Shown here piece after piece: positions 42,915 to 49,010 of a stretch of DNA of 49,010 nucleotides; the stretch's first letter is position 1; every line of letters begins with the position of its first letter. Origin of the DNA: an uncultured bacterium (GTDB lineage Bacteria > Pseudomonadota > Alphaproteobacteria > Sphingomonadales > Sphingomonadaceae); NCBI GenBank assembly GCA_903884945.1, contig CAISGR010000243.1, forward strand, positions 1 to 49,010. Reading direction: 5' to 3'. The translations under genes and the position numbers were made by a program. Under the pieces are notes generated by a model. The model was given only the letters and a program-made list of their open reading frames with translations, was not told where the DNA came from and ran no database searches.

Positions 42915-44088
42915 ACCGCACCTCGACCGTCCGCGTCGCGAGCTCGGCAAGCCGCGGCGCGACTTCGCGGCCCATCAGCGTCAGATTCTCGGCGGTCTCC
43001 TGATGGTCAAGCTCGCCCGCCTGCGCCATCATCAGCAGATTGCCGAAGCCGCCGGTCTCGTCGTGGAAGGTCACCAATTGCTCGTAGACTTCGTCAGGCG
43101 TGCCGACGAAGAACAGGCCCGCCTCCATATACTGCTCGATCGTGCCGTCGACCGGCAGCGCCTCGCCGTTGCGCAAGCGCGGACGCATCGCGTTGGCGCC
43201 CGCCTGGAGCATGCGGATATTTGCATCGACCGGATTGAAGCCGAGCGGATTGCGGAATTGCGGATCGAGCCGGGCAGCAGTGGTAAAGTAGCTCTTCATC
43301 TTCTCGGCGCGGGCGAAGGCGGTGGCGCGGTCGCCGGCACATGAGACCAGCGCCAGATAGGCGAGCTTGTCCTGGTCAGGTTGCACGCCGTGCGCGGCGG
43401 AATAGGCCGCGCGATAGCCGCTGAACACCGAGCGGGCGACGGCGCCCGACAGGAAGGTCGCGCAGGTATAGCCGCGCTTGCCATATTCGCGGGCGCTGGT
43501 CGCGCTCGACGCGGTCATCCAGATCGGCGGATGCGGCTGCTGGATCGGGCGCGGCCACAAGCTGGCAGTGCGGTAATGGAAATGCTCGCCTTCCCAGGAG
43601 AAATTATCCCCGGTGTTGGAAAGCGCCGCGAGGATCAGGTCATGCGCTTCCCAGAAGCGGTCCATGAAGCCGGTCGGCTGGCGGTTCGACATGAACAATT
43701 CGTACGCTGCGCCCTTGACGAGCCCGACCTCGAGCCGCCCGCCCGACAGGCAGTCGACCATCGCGATCTCCTCCGCGACGCGCAGCGGGTTGGAGCGGTT
43801 GGCGAGCGGGATGCCCAGGGCGAGCAGGCGCGCCTTGCTGGTCTGGCGCGCGAGGACGGCCAGCGTCATCAGGCACGACGTCGACATGCAGGTTGCGGCG
43901 GCGTGATGCTCGTTGACCATGATGTTGAGCCCGACTTCGTCGGCAATCATATATTCGTCGAGATAGCGGTTGAGCAGCTGCCCGGCCACGACCGGATCGC
44001 ACTCGCGCTGCGGCAGCGTCACGCGCATCGCGCCCGGCTTCTGGAAGGCGGGGTGATAAGCCTGTTCGCTGAATTGCCAGATCTTCAT
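42898..44088 (-). CDS. Luciferase-like (LLM) flavin-dependent monooxygenase
   Basis: This 396-residue bacterial-luciferase-family oxygenase has an N-terminal MKIWQFSEQAYHPAF, the NIMVNEHHAA segment near 57 with the usual EHH, LSGGRLEVGLVKGA near 114 and the HPPIWMTASS strand near 186. GGAG precedes the ATG by six bases. It is the second gene of the 44924-38570 operon, between an alpha/beta hydrolase and the esterase-CMD pair, and shares the transcript with RibBX and flavin reductase. It is only distantly related to the LLM at 31174. Likely a two-component monooxygenase; substrate unknown. Confidence 0.9.
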   Translation of the reverse strand: MKIWQFSEQAYHPAFQKPGAMRVTLPQRECDPVVAGQLLNRYLDEYMIADEVGLNIMVNEHHAAATCMSTSCLMTLAVLARQTSKARLLALGIPLANRSNPLRVAEEIAMVDCLSGGRLEVGLVKGAAYELFMSNRQPTGFMDRFWEAHDLILAALSNTGDNFSWEGEHFHYRTASLWPRPIQQPHPPIWMTASSATSAREYGKRGYTCATFLSGAVARSVFSGYRAAYSAAHGVQPDQDKLAYLALVSCAGDRATAFARAEKMKSYFTTAARLDPQFRNPLGFNPVDANIRMLQAGANAMRPRLRNGEALPVDGTIEQYMEAGLFFVGTPDEVYEQLVTFHDETGGFGNLLMMAQAGELDHQETAENLTLMGREVAPRLAELATRTVEVRYEAVG

Positions 44089-44108
44089 CTTTGTCTCCGA
44101 GCGGTCGT

Positions 44109-44924
44109 TCAGCGGCCGGCGAAGGCGGCGATGCGGGCGGCGAGCCTGGCAGGCTGGTCGGCGTGGACGCGGTGGCCGGCGTCCGCGAAGGTCTCGACTT
44201 CGGCCTGGGGCAGCGCCTTGCGCCAGTCGTCGCGATATTTGGCGCTGACGATTCCGTCTCCTTCACCCCAGACCACGAGAGTCGGGCTGGCGATGCGGTG
44301 TGTGCGGTCGCCAAGCTTGTGGTTCGACATGTACGGGCTCCAACCGAAATGGCTCGCCGCCTCGTCATTGCGCATCAGCCGACGCAGCCGGTCTTCCGGC
44401 AGCGCCGCCAGCGTCTTCATGTCGCTGCCGAGCGCGGGCTCGCCGACCTGCATTCGTCTGCCGAGTTCCTGGCGCGACAGCATGAAGATATCAGCGACAT
44501 ATTGCTCGCGTCGGTCAGCAGTGGGCAGGCCGAGCGGCGAGACCAACAGCAGTTGAGCCGCACGGCCCGGTTCCTTGGTCAGCATCTCCGCCGCCACCCA
44601 GCCGCCGAACGAAACGCCGACGATGACCGGCCGGTCGAGCCCGAGCTGATCGAGCATGTCGAGGTAGAAATAGCCGAGATCGTCGACGCGGTTGATGCGC
44701 GGCGAGCCGGCGGACGCCCCGAAACCGGGATGCGAAGGAGCGTAGACGGTGAAGTGCTTCGCCAGTTCACGCTGCAGCGGCGCGGCTCCCTCGAGCCCGT
44801 CGAGCCCGTGCAGGAACAGAAGCGGCGCACCGCCCCCGGCTACGAAGAATTCCAGTTCGGTGCCCAGCACGTCGAGTGCCGACACCGTACCGAAGTTCAG
44901 CTCTTCAAGGCCTTGGGACTGCAT
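44109..44924 (-). CDS. Alpha/beta-hydrolase (meta-cleavage hydrolase-like)
   Basis: This 271-residue alpha/beta hydrolase has the oxyanion HG in LLFLHGLDG, nucleophile S105 in GVSFGG, acid D223 in WGEGDGIV and H251 in DAGHRVHADQP. Size and motif order fit the C-C bond hydrolases that follow extradiol ring cleavage, but also simple esterases. It is the first gene of the seven-gene operon, divergent from a LysR gene that is its probable regulator. GGAG lies four bases before the ATG. The extradiol dioxygenase at 47486 could be its pathway partner. Confidence 0.88.
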   Translation of the reverse strand: MQSQGLEELNFGTVSALDVLGTELEFFVAGGGAPLLFLHGLDGLEGAAPLQRELAKHFTVYAPSHPGFGASAGSPRINRVDDLGYFYLDMLDQLGLDRPVIVGVSFGGWVAAEMLTKEPGRAAQLLLVSPLGLPTADRREQYVADIFMLSRQELGRRMQVGEPALGSDMKTLAALPEDRLRRLMRNDEAASHFGWSPYMSNHKLGDRTHRIASPTLVVWGEGDGIVSAKYRDDWRKALPQAEVETFADAGHRVHADQPARLAARIAAFAGR

Positions 44925-45031
44925 CGCTCTCCACTCGTCTCTTCTTTGTGAGCTTGAGTGTGTTGTCCGGCGACTGATACGTCCAATTCTTTGTACTTGA
45001 GGCTTTGATGCCCGGAAGGTATGGGTATTCG
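44925..45031. promoter_or_regulatory. Divergent LysR/operon promoter region
   Basis: This 107-base gap lies between the seven-gene operon and the lysR gene, the standard place for a LysR T-N11-A operator. I see no strong palindrome, and neither of the two motifs repeated elsewhere in the window. That suggests this operon is under the LysR protein rather than the shared regulator. Confidence 0.35.
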
Positions 45032-45964
45032 ATGGAACTACGCCATTTTCGCTATTTCCGCGCGATCGGCCGCGAGCAGCATTTCGGCCGCGCCGCGATC
45101 GCTTTGCGTGTCGCGCAGCCGGCCCTGACGCGGCAGATCCGCGACCTCGAGGCCGAGCTCGGCGTCGAATTATTCGAGCGGTTGCCGCGGGGGGTACGCC
45201 TGTCGAGCGCCGGGCGCGCCTTCCTCGGCGACGTCGAGGAGATATTGTCGCAGGTGGACCGCGCCGTCGATCGCGCCAAGCGGCTGGGCAGTGGCCATCT
45301 CGGTACCATCCGCGTCGGGCTCAGCGAGATCATCGCCGCGCACGACTTCATCTCGCACGGCCTACGCAATTTCCGCGAAAGCGAGCCTTCGGTGGCGCTC
45401 GATCTCAAATCGATGGGGTCGGTGAACCAGATTGCAGCGCTCAAGGAAGGCACGCTCGATGTCGGGCTGATCTATGACGCGCATCTCGACGAACGCGACC
45501 ATGACGTGCTCGACCGGATCTGCCTCGGCTATGGCGAGACGATGCTGGCCGTGCACGAAAGCCACCGGCTGGCCGGGCGAACCTCGGTGACGATGGCCGA
45601 GATCGCCGAGGAGCCCGCGCTCGGCCCGGCGCGGCTGACCGCGCCCGGCTATTACGACCGGCTGATGGCGGCGTGCGTCGAGAGCGACAGCACCCCGCAC
45701 ATCGTCCAGGAATGTACGACCAACTCGATCCTGCTCAGCCTGGTCTCTGTCGGGATGGGCGTCGGCTTCGTAACGGCGTCGAGCCAGTCGTCGCCGGCGC
45801 AACACATCAAGTTGGTGCCGATCAGCGATCTCGGGCTCAAGTTCGAGGTGCTGTTGGTTTGGCGTAAGCGCGACCGCTCGGCGGCGCTGCAGCGCTTCAT
45901 AGACATGATGGTCCATCATGCGGGCGTCGCGACCAAGGGAGCCGCGGTCCTCCCGGCGGGGTGA
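45032..45964 (+). CDS. LysR-family transcriptional regulator
   Basis: This 310-residue regulator has the winged HTH at 1-60 (MELRHFRYFRAIGREQHFGRAA, then ALTRQIRDLEAELGVELFER) and a periplasmic-binding-type effector domain from about residue 90. The ATG at 45032 matches the near-universal LysR start; an ATG at 45008 and a TTG at 45005 are in frame but would add an atypical leader. LysR proteins of aromatic pathways usually activate the divergent operon in response to an intermediate, here the hydrolase-LLM-esterase-CMD-RibBX-reductase set. Confidence 0.92.
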   Translation: MELRHFRYFRAIGREQHFGRAAIALRVAQPALTRQIRDLEAELGVELFERLPRGVRLSSAGRAFLGDVEEILSQVDRAVDRAKRLGSGHLGTIRVGLSEIIAAHDFISHGLRNFRESEPSVALDLKSMGSVNQIAALKEGTLDVGLIYDAHLDERDHDVLDRICLGYGETMLAVHESHRLAGRTSVTMAEIAEEPALGPARLTAPGYYDRLMAACVESDSTPHIVQECTTNSILLSLVSVGMGVGFVTASSQSSPAQHIKLVPISDLGLKFEVLLVWRKRDRSAALQRFIDMMVHHAGVATKGAAVLPAG

Positions 45965-46013
45965 CAAGAGACGGCGCTCAATCCTGCTACGCGACGGCCA
46001 AGAGGAGAGAAGG

Positions 46014-46535
46014 ATGACCGACGCACCGCCGCTCAAGGGCCTGTATCACTTCGCCTATCCCTGCCGCGACGCGGAAGAGACGCGCCACTTCTACGAGGAC
46101 ATTCTCGGGCTGCCCCTGGTCAATTGCATGATGGCCGAAAAAGTGCCGAGCACTGGCGAAGAGCAGCCATATGTGCACTTCTTCTTCCAGCTCGGCGACG
46201 GTTCGTATGTCGCCTTTTTCGACCTGGGCGGCGAGGAGAAGCCGGCTCCCTCCCCCAACACCCCCGAATGGGTCCAGCATTTCGCGATCGAGACCAATTC
46301 GGTCGACGATGTCGAGGCGATGCGGCTGCGGCTTGCCGAGCATGGGGTCAAGACCACAGCCTTGGTCGATCACGAGTTCGTACGGTCGATCTATTTCTTC
46401 GACCCCAATGGCTTGCGCCTCGAAATCGCGGCACGAACGGAGGCGCCCGGCTTTCTGGAAGAGGCTGCCAGCGCGGCGCATGAAATTCTCGCAGCGTGGA
46501 ACCTGCGCAAGCACGGCGCGCCCGCTGCCGGCTGA
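46014..46535 (+). CDS. VOC-family protein (glyoxalase/extradiol-type fold)
   Basis: This 173-residue protein has paired beta-alpha-beta-beta-beta modules of the vicinal oxygen chelate fold. Visible metal-site candidates are H12 (LYHFAYP), the central His in WVQHFAIET and the Glu in GLRLEIAAR near the C-terminus. That H...H...E pattern suggests a functional metal enzyme, either a small ring-cleaving dioxygenase or an isomerase/lyase. AGGAGAGAAGG lies directly before the ATG. It stands between LysR and IclR genes on the same strand. Substrate unknown. Confidence 0.82.
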   Translation: MTDAPPLKGLYHFAYPCRDAEETRHFYEDILGLPLVNCMMAEKVPSTGEEQPYVHFFFQLGDGSYVAFFDLGGEEKPAPSPNTPEWVQHFAIETNSVDDVEAMRLRLAEHGVKTTALVDHEFVRSIYFFDPNGLRLEIAARTEAPGFLEEAASAAHEILAAWNLRKHGAPAAG

Positions 46536-46645
46536 TAGCTTCGCCGTCACCGCGCTCCGCCCCCGCCCCCGATCATTGCCGAATGGACAGATCGGCGGTT
46601 GGACGGCAGGAGGGAGCGGGGAAACGTGACGGAGGATTTGAACGC

Positions 46646-47458
46646 ATGGCAGACACCGAACAATCGCGCCGGCGTGTCCAGTCAATTGAGGTGGGGTTCC
46701 GCGTGCTGCGCGTTTTGCGCATGGCCGAAGGGCCGCTGCCGCTGCGCGAAATCGCCGCACGCGCCAACATGCCGCCGAGCAAGGTGCATCTCTATCTCGT
46801 CAGCTTCGTGCGCGAAAACATGGCCTATCAGGATGTCCAGAACGGCCATTACGGGCTTGGCTCGTTCGCCATCCAGCTCGGCTTAGCCGCGATCCGCCAA
46901 CTCGACGTGGTCTCGCTCGCTGCCGAAACGCTGACCGAGCTTCGCGACAAGACCGACTGCGCGATCTATCTGTCTTTATGGGGTGACCGTGGCCCGTGCA
47001 TCGTCGCGAAGGCCGACGGTACGCTGCAGGGCGCGTTTCTGATCCGGCTCGGCTATATCCTGCCGGTGACGACGACCGCGACCGGGCTGGTATTCCTCGC
47101 ACACCTGCCCCAGGCCGAGGCCGATCGCGCGCTGGCGGCGCAGGCCGCCTATGACGCCGCCCGCGGCAATGCCCGCACGCCGACAAAGGACGAGCTGGCC
47201 GAGAGTGGCGAGAAGATCCGCCGCGACGGCTATTCGTCCAGCGCCGGGATGCTCAACCGCAATTTCGCGGCGATCGCCGCGCCGATCTTCGACCATAGCG
47301 GCAAGATCGCCGCGACCATCACGCTTCTCGGACCCACCGACTTCATGAGCAAGGCGCGCCTCAAGGACTTCAGCAAGATGCTGCTGGCATCGACCCAGGC
47401 GGTGTCAGAGCGGATGGGGGCGCTTCCCAAGCCTGTCGCGAAGCCTGCCAAGGGCTGA
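46646..47458 (+). CDS. IclR-family transcriptional regulator
   Basis: This 270-residue regulator has an N-terminal winged HTH (SIEVGFRVLRVLRMAEGPLPL, REIAARANMPPSKVHLYLVS) and a C-terminal GAF-like effector domain (DCAIYLSLWGDRGP, then GRNFAAIAAPIFDHSGKIAATITLLG-type end). IclR proteins commonly control aromatic acid catabolism and bind short palindromes. It is therefore a candidate for reading the shared GAAYGNCRTTC palindrome of this window, although MarR and LuxR proteins are also present. GGAGG lies ten bases before the ATG at 46646, which leaves the start slightly uncertain. Confidence 0.92.
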   Translation: MADTEQSRRRVQSIEVGFRVLRVLRMAEGPLPLREIAARANMPPSKVHLYLVSFVRENMAYQDVQNGHYGLGSFAIQLGLAAIRQLDVVSLAAETLTELRDKTDCAIYLSLWGDRGPCIVAKADGTLQGAFLIRLGYILPVTTTATGLVFLAHLPQAEADRALAAQAAYDAARGNARTPTKDELAESGEKIRRDGYSSSAGMLNRNFAAIAAPIFDHSGKIAATITLLGPTDFMSKARLKDFSKMLLASTQAVSERMGALPKPVAKPAKG

Positions 47459-47485
47459 TCCCAGGGCCGTCCCTGCGCTCTCGAC

Positions 47486-48430
47486 CTACGTCGCCCCCCG
47501 CACGAAATCCGGCGCGCGGTGGCCTGCCGCGGCGGCGGCGAGGCGAAGCTTACGGGCTTCGGCACGTTTGGCATCGTCGAGCCACGACCGTTCGTGGCCC
47601 CACAGGCTGGGGCCGTAATCGCATTCGAACGGCTGCCACGTCGCCGGATCGATCGAACGCCCGCCCCAGCCCAACTCGACCATGAAATCCGATGGCGTTC
47701 GGGCATAGAAGCTGGTCATCAAATCGTTGGTGTGACGGCCGAGCGTGACGCCGATACGGCCCTCCTCTAACTGGGCGAGATCATAGGCCTGGCCGACATC
47801 GTCGAGCGAATCGAGCTCCACCATCAGGTGATGGAAGCCGTCGACGCCGGTCTCGATCGCGGCGAAGCTGTGATGGCGACTGTTGAGATGAAAGAAGAAC
47901 GCCTTGAACGGGCGCAGCGCATAGTCGCTGAGGCGGAAGCCGAGCAGGTCGACGTAAAAGGGCAGTACCGCGTCGAGCGACCGGACGGTCAGAACGGCGT
48001 GGCCGAGCCCGAGCGGTCCGGTGCGAAAGCCACTGAGCGCGCGACCGGGGACGAAGGCGGAGGGCGCCGCGGCGGCGCCGTGGAAGAATTCGAGGCGATT
48101 GCCGGCGGGATCATGGGCGATGACCAGCTTGGCGACGCGGCGTTGCTCAGCCTCGAACGACGTGCCTGGGATGACCGGATGGCCGGCGTCGGATAGCCGC
48201 GCCGCCAGCCGCGCCAGGGCATCGCCATCGGCGACTTCCCAGCCCGTCGCGCTGACGCCCTCGCATGCGCCGCTTTCGACGAACAGGCGACCCGCGCGAT
48301 CGTCCGTACGCAAGGCGAAGCCCCGCGCGCGCCGATCGGTAAGCTGCATGCCAAGGAGGTCCGTGGCGAAACCCGCCCAGGCATCGACCCGCGCCGTGGT
48401 GATTCCGATATAGCCGAGTGACTGCAGCAT
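47486..48430 (-). CDS. Type I extradiol ring-cleavage dioxygenase (BphC-like)
   Basis: This 314-residue two-domain VOC enzyme is of the 2,3-dihydroxybiphenyl 1,2-dioxygenase type, which cleaves catechols next to the hydroxyls. The C-terminal domain holds the full iron triad: H144 (GLGHAVL), the His of FHHLMVEL at 200-201 and E252 (FMVELGWG). The acid-base His of SRHHSF (186-187) and Tyr Y242 are also present. So it should be active; the N-terminal domain is the non-metal one. The start ATG at 48430 has no visible ribosome site, and a copy of the shared motif ends two bases before it. The MarR gene lies upstream on the same strand. Confidence 0.9.
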   Translation of the reverse strand: MLQSLGYIGITTARVDAWAGFATDLLGMQLTDRRARGFALRTDDRAGRLFVESGACEGVSATGWEVADGDALARLAARLSDAGHPVIPGTSFEAEQRRVAKLVIAHDPAGNRLEFFHGAAAAPSAFVPGRALSGFRTGPLGLGHAVLTVRSLDAVLPFYVDLLGFRLSDYALRPFKAFFFHLNSRHHSFAAIETGVDGFHHLMVELDSLDDVGQAYDLAQLEEGRIGVTLGRHTNDLMTSFYARTPSDFMVELGWGGRSIDPATWQPFECDYGPSLWGHERSWLDDAKRAEARKLRLAAAAAGHRAPDFVRGAT

Positions 48431-48432
48431 AA

Positions 48433-48446
48433 AACGAACGCTATTC
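48433..48446 (-). promoter_or_regulatory. Candidate operator GAATAGCGTTCGTT directly before the dioxygenase start
   Basis: Read on the minus strand this matches GAAYGNCRTTCGTC with two mismatches and ends two bases before the ATG of the extradiol dioxygenase. No Shine-Dalgarno sequence is visible in the same stretch, so either transcription starts very close to the ATG or the start codon is elsewhere. Confidence 0.4.
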
Positions 48447-48473
48447 GGTGATGCCGAAAAACGCCAGTCGAGA

Positions 48474-48995
48474 TTAAGGCCGCTGCACTCCGGGCCGGCG
48501 ATATTCGGGGGTGGATTCCTCGAGCCCCAGAGCGAGGTTCTCGGTCGGGGCGCTCAGGGACGCCAGCAGCCGGGTGAGGTAGCCACGCAATATTTCCCGC
48601 TCGTCGCCATTCAACGGCGTCAGCAGTTCGGCTTCGAGCGCGCGGGTGTCCTTCTGGAGCTTCTTGAGCGCGTCCTTGCCGGTCGCGGTGAGGTTCAATT
48701 CGAGCAGACGTTTGTTGGCGCGGCTAACCCGGCGATCGATCAGCCCCTTCGATTCGAGCAAGGCGATCTGCTTGATCATCGTCTGCGGCTTGACGTCGTA
48801 GAGGCGCGACAATTCTGCCGAAGACATGTCGGGCCGAGTCGAGAGCGTCGTCAGGATTCGGAACTGCACAGCGGTCACGCCGAGCGGGTTGAGCACTGAT
48901 TCCAGCCGTACATACGCCTTGTACTGCACTTGCTTGACCAAATGCAGGATCGAGGGCTGATGTCGATCGGTAGTTGCGCGAACGGCTTTCTCCAT
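48474..48995 (-). CDS. MarR-family transcriptional regulator
   Basis: This 173-residue winged-helix regulator has the typical order of dimer helix, HTH (MSSAELSRLYDVKPQTMIKQIALLE), wing (RRVSRANKRLLELNLT) and C-terminal helices. The ATG at 48995 is near the window edge, so any upstream partner is not visible. MarR proteins such as FerC repress hydroxycinnamate genes in response to the CoA thioester. Whether this one controls the distant ferA-ferB unit or only the adjacent extradiol dioxygenase gene 43 bases downstream cannot be told here. Confidence 0.92.
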   Translation of the reverse strand: MEKAVRATTDRHQPSILHLVKQVQYKAYVRLESVLNPLGVTAVQFRILTTLSTRPDMSSAELSRLYDVKPQTMIKQIALLESKGLIDRRVSRANKRLLELNLTATGKDALKKLQKDTRALEAELLTPLNGDEREILRGYLTRLLASLSAPTENLALGLEESTPEYRRPGVQRP

Positions 48996-49010
48996 TCACC
49001 CTTAGTGTCC

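Noticed and set aside
48474..48995. MarR gene named ferC
   Set aside because: It is 34 kb from ferA-ferB and next to an extradiol dioxygenase; family membership alone does not justify the name.
1..49010. CRISPR array, tRNA/rRNA genes, insertion sequences, prophage or integrative element ends
   Set aside because: No regularly spaced repeats, no cloverleaf or rRNA sequence noticed, and no transposase, integrase or phage-like protein among the frames; only a REP-like palindrome remnant at 30351-30435.

Overview
The window is about 49 kb of GC-rich, tightly packed DNA with a strongly sphingomonad look (Sphingomonas, Sphingobium or Novosphingobium type). The evidence is a ferA/ferB-type ferulate unit with an NDP-forming acyl-CoA synthetase, a TonB-dependent receptor, three AAHS-type MFS permeases, many metal-dependent amidohydrolases, a PfkB-type adenosine kinase and frequent GTG/TTG starts with GTGA or ATGA overlaps. 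I see no rRNA, tRNA, CRISPR array, transposase, integrase or phage gene. I read it as a large chromosomal (or megaplasmid) catabolic island for aromatic, lignin-type or related cyclic compounds, joined at its left edge to housekeeping one-carbon genes.

Layout. 1-1989 (+): 3' end of ahcY, a metF-like gene and purU. 9095-2160 (-): aldehyde dehydrogenase, FAD monooxygenase, alpha/beta hydrolase, LuxR-type regulator and PQQ/haem alcohol dehydrogenase. 9310-10926 (+): GMC alcohol oxidase/dehydrogenase. 14359-10988 (-): ferA, ferB-like and a carboxymuconolactone decarboxylase (CMD) homologue. 14603-17881 (+): cupin, DUF6282 amidohydrolase-like and aldehyde dehydrogenase genes, followed by a broken folD. 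21215-18192 (-): MFS permease and two amidohydrolases. 21472-26563 (+): TonB receptor, MFS permease, a small ORF and a GlcG/HbpS protein. 29092-26557 (-): MetE-like protein and an esterase::CMD fusion. 29239-30338 (+): HpcH aldolase and CMD. 32484-30449 (-): luciferase-like monooxygenase and SDR. 32705-33733 (+): second MetE-like protein. 34699-33764 (-): SMP-30 lactonase. 34889-36238 (+): third MFS permease. 37441-36342 (-): Cys-rich mini-protein and amidohydrolase. 37556-38539 (+): adenosine kinase. 44924-38570 (-): a seven-gene operon of hydrolase, luciferase-like monooxygenase, esterase, CMD, RibBX, flavin reductase and a methyltransferase-like protein. 45032-47458 (+): LysR, VOC protein and IclR. 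48995-47486 (-): MarR and a type I extradiol dioxygenase.

How the genes may work together (inference). The receptor and permeases import a substrate. Alcohol and aldehyde dehydrogenases oxidise side chains, and FerA/FerB-like enzymes shorten a cinnamate-type side chain. Flavin and extradiol oxygenases open rings. Hydrolases, amidohydrolases, CMD proteins, a lactonase and an HpcH aldolase then process the fragments. The C1 genes (AhcY, MetF-like, PurU, adenosine kinase, folD remnant, two MetE-like proteins) would suit disposal of methyl groups from methoxylated aromatics.

The most notable signals are: (1) the same esterase-CMD pair present once as a fusion and once as adjacent overlapping genes; (2) a recurring GAAYGNCRTTCGTC motif at many of the intergenic regions, suggesting one regulon; (3) a recurring plus-strand ACAGCC motif with 15-bp spaced repeats; (4) an operon carrying its own FMN supply (RibBX and flavin reductase) beside a luciferase-like monooxygenase; (5) a FerB-like enzyme that keeps the catalytic Glu but appears to lack both Tyr residues that hold the 4-hydroxyl of feruloyl-CoA. 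Intergenic stretches are all short; the longest (17882-18191) holds the folD remnant.
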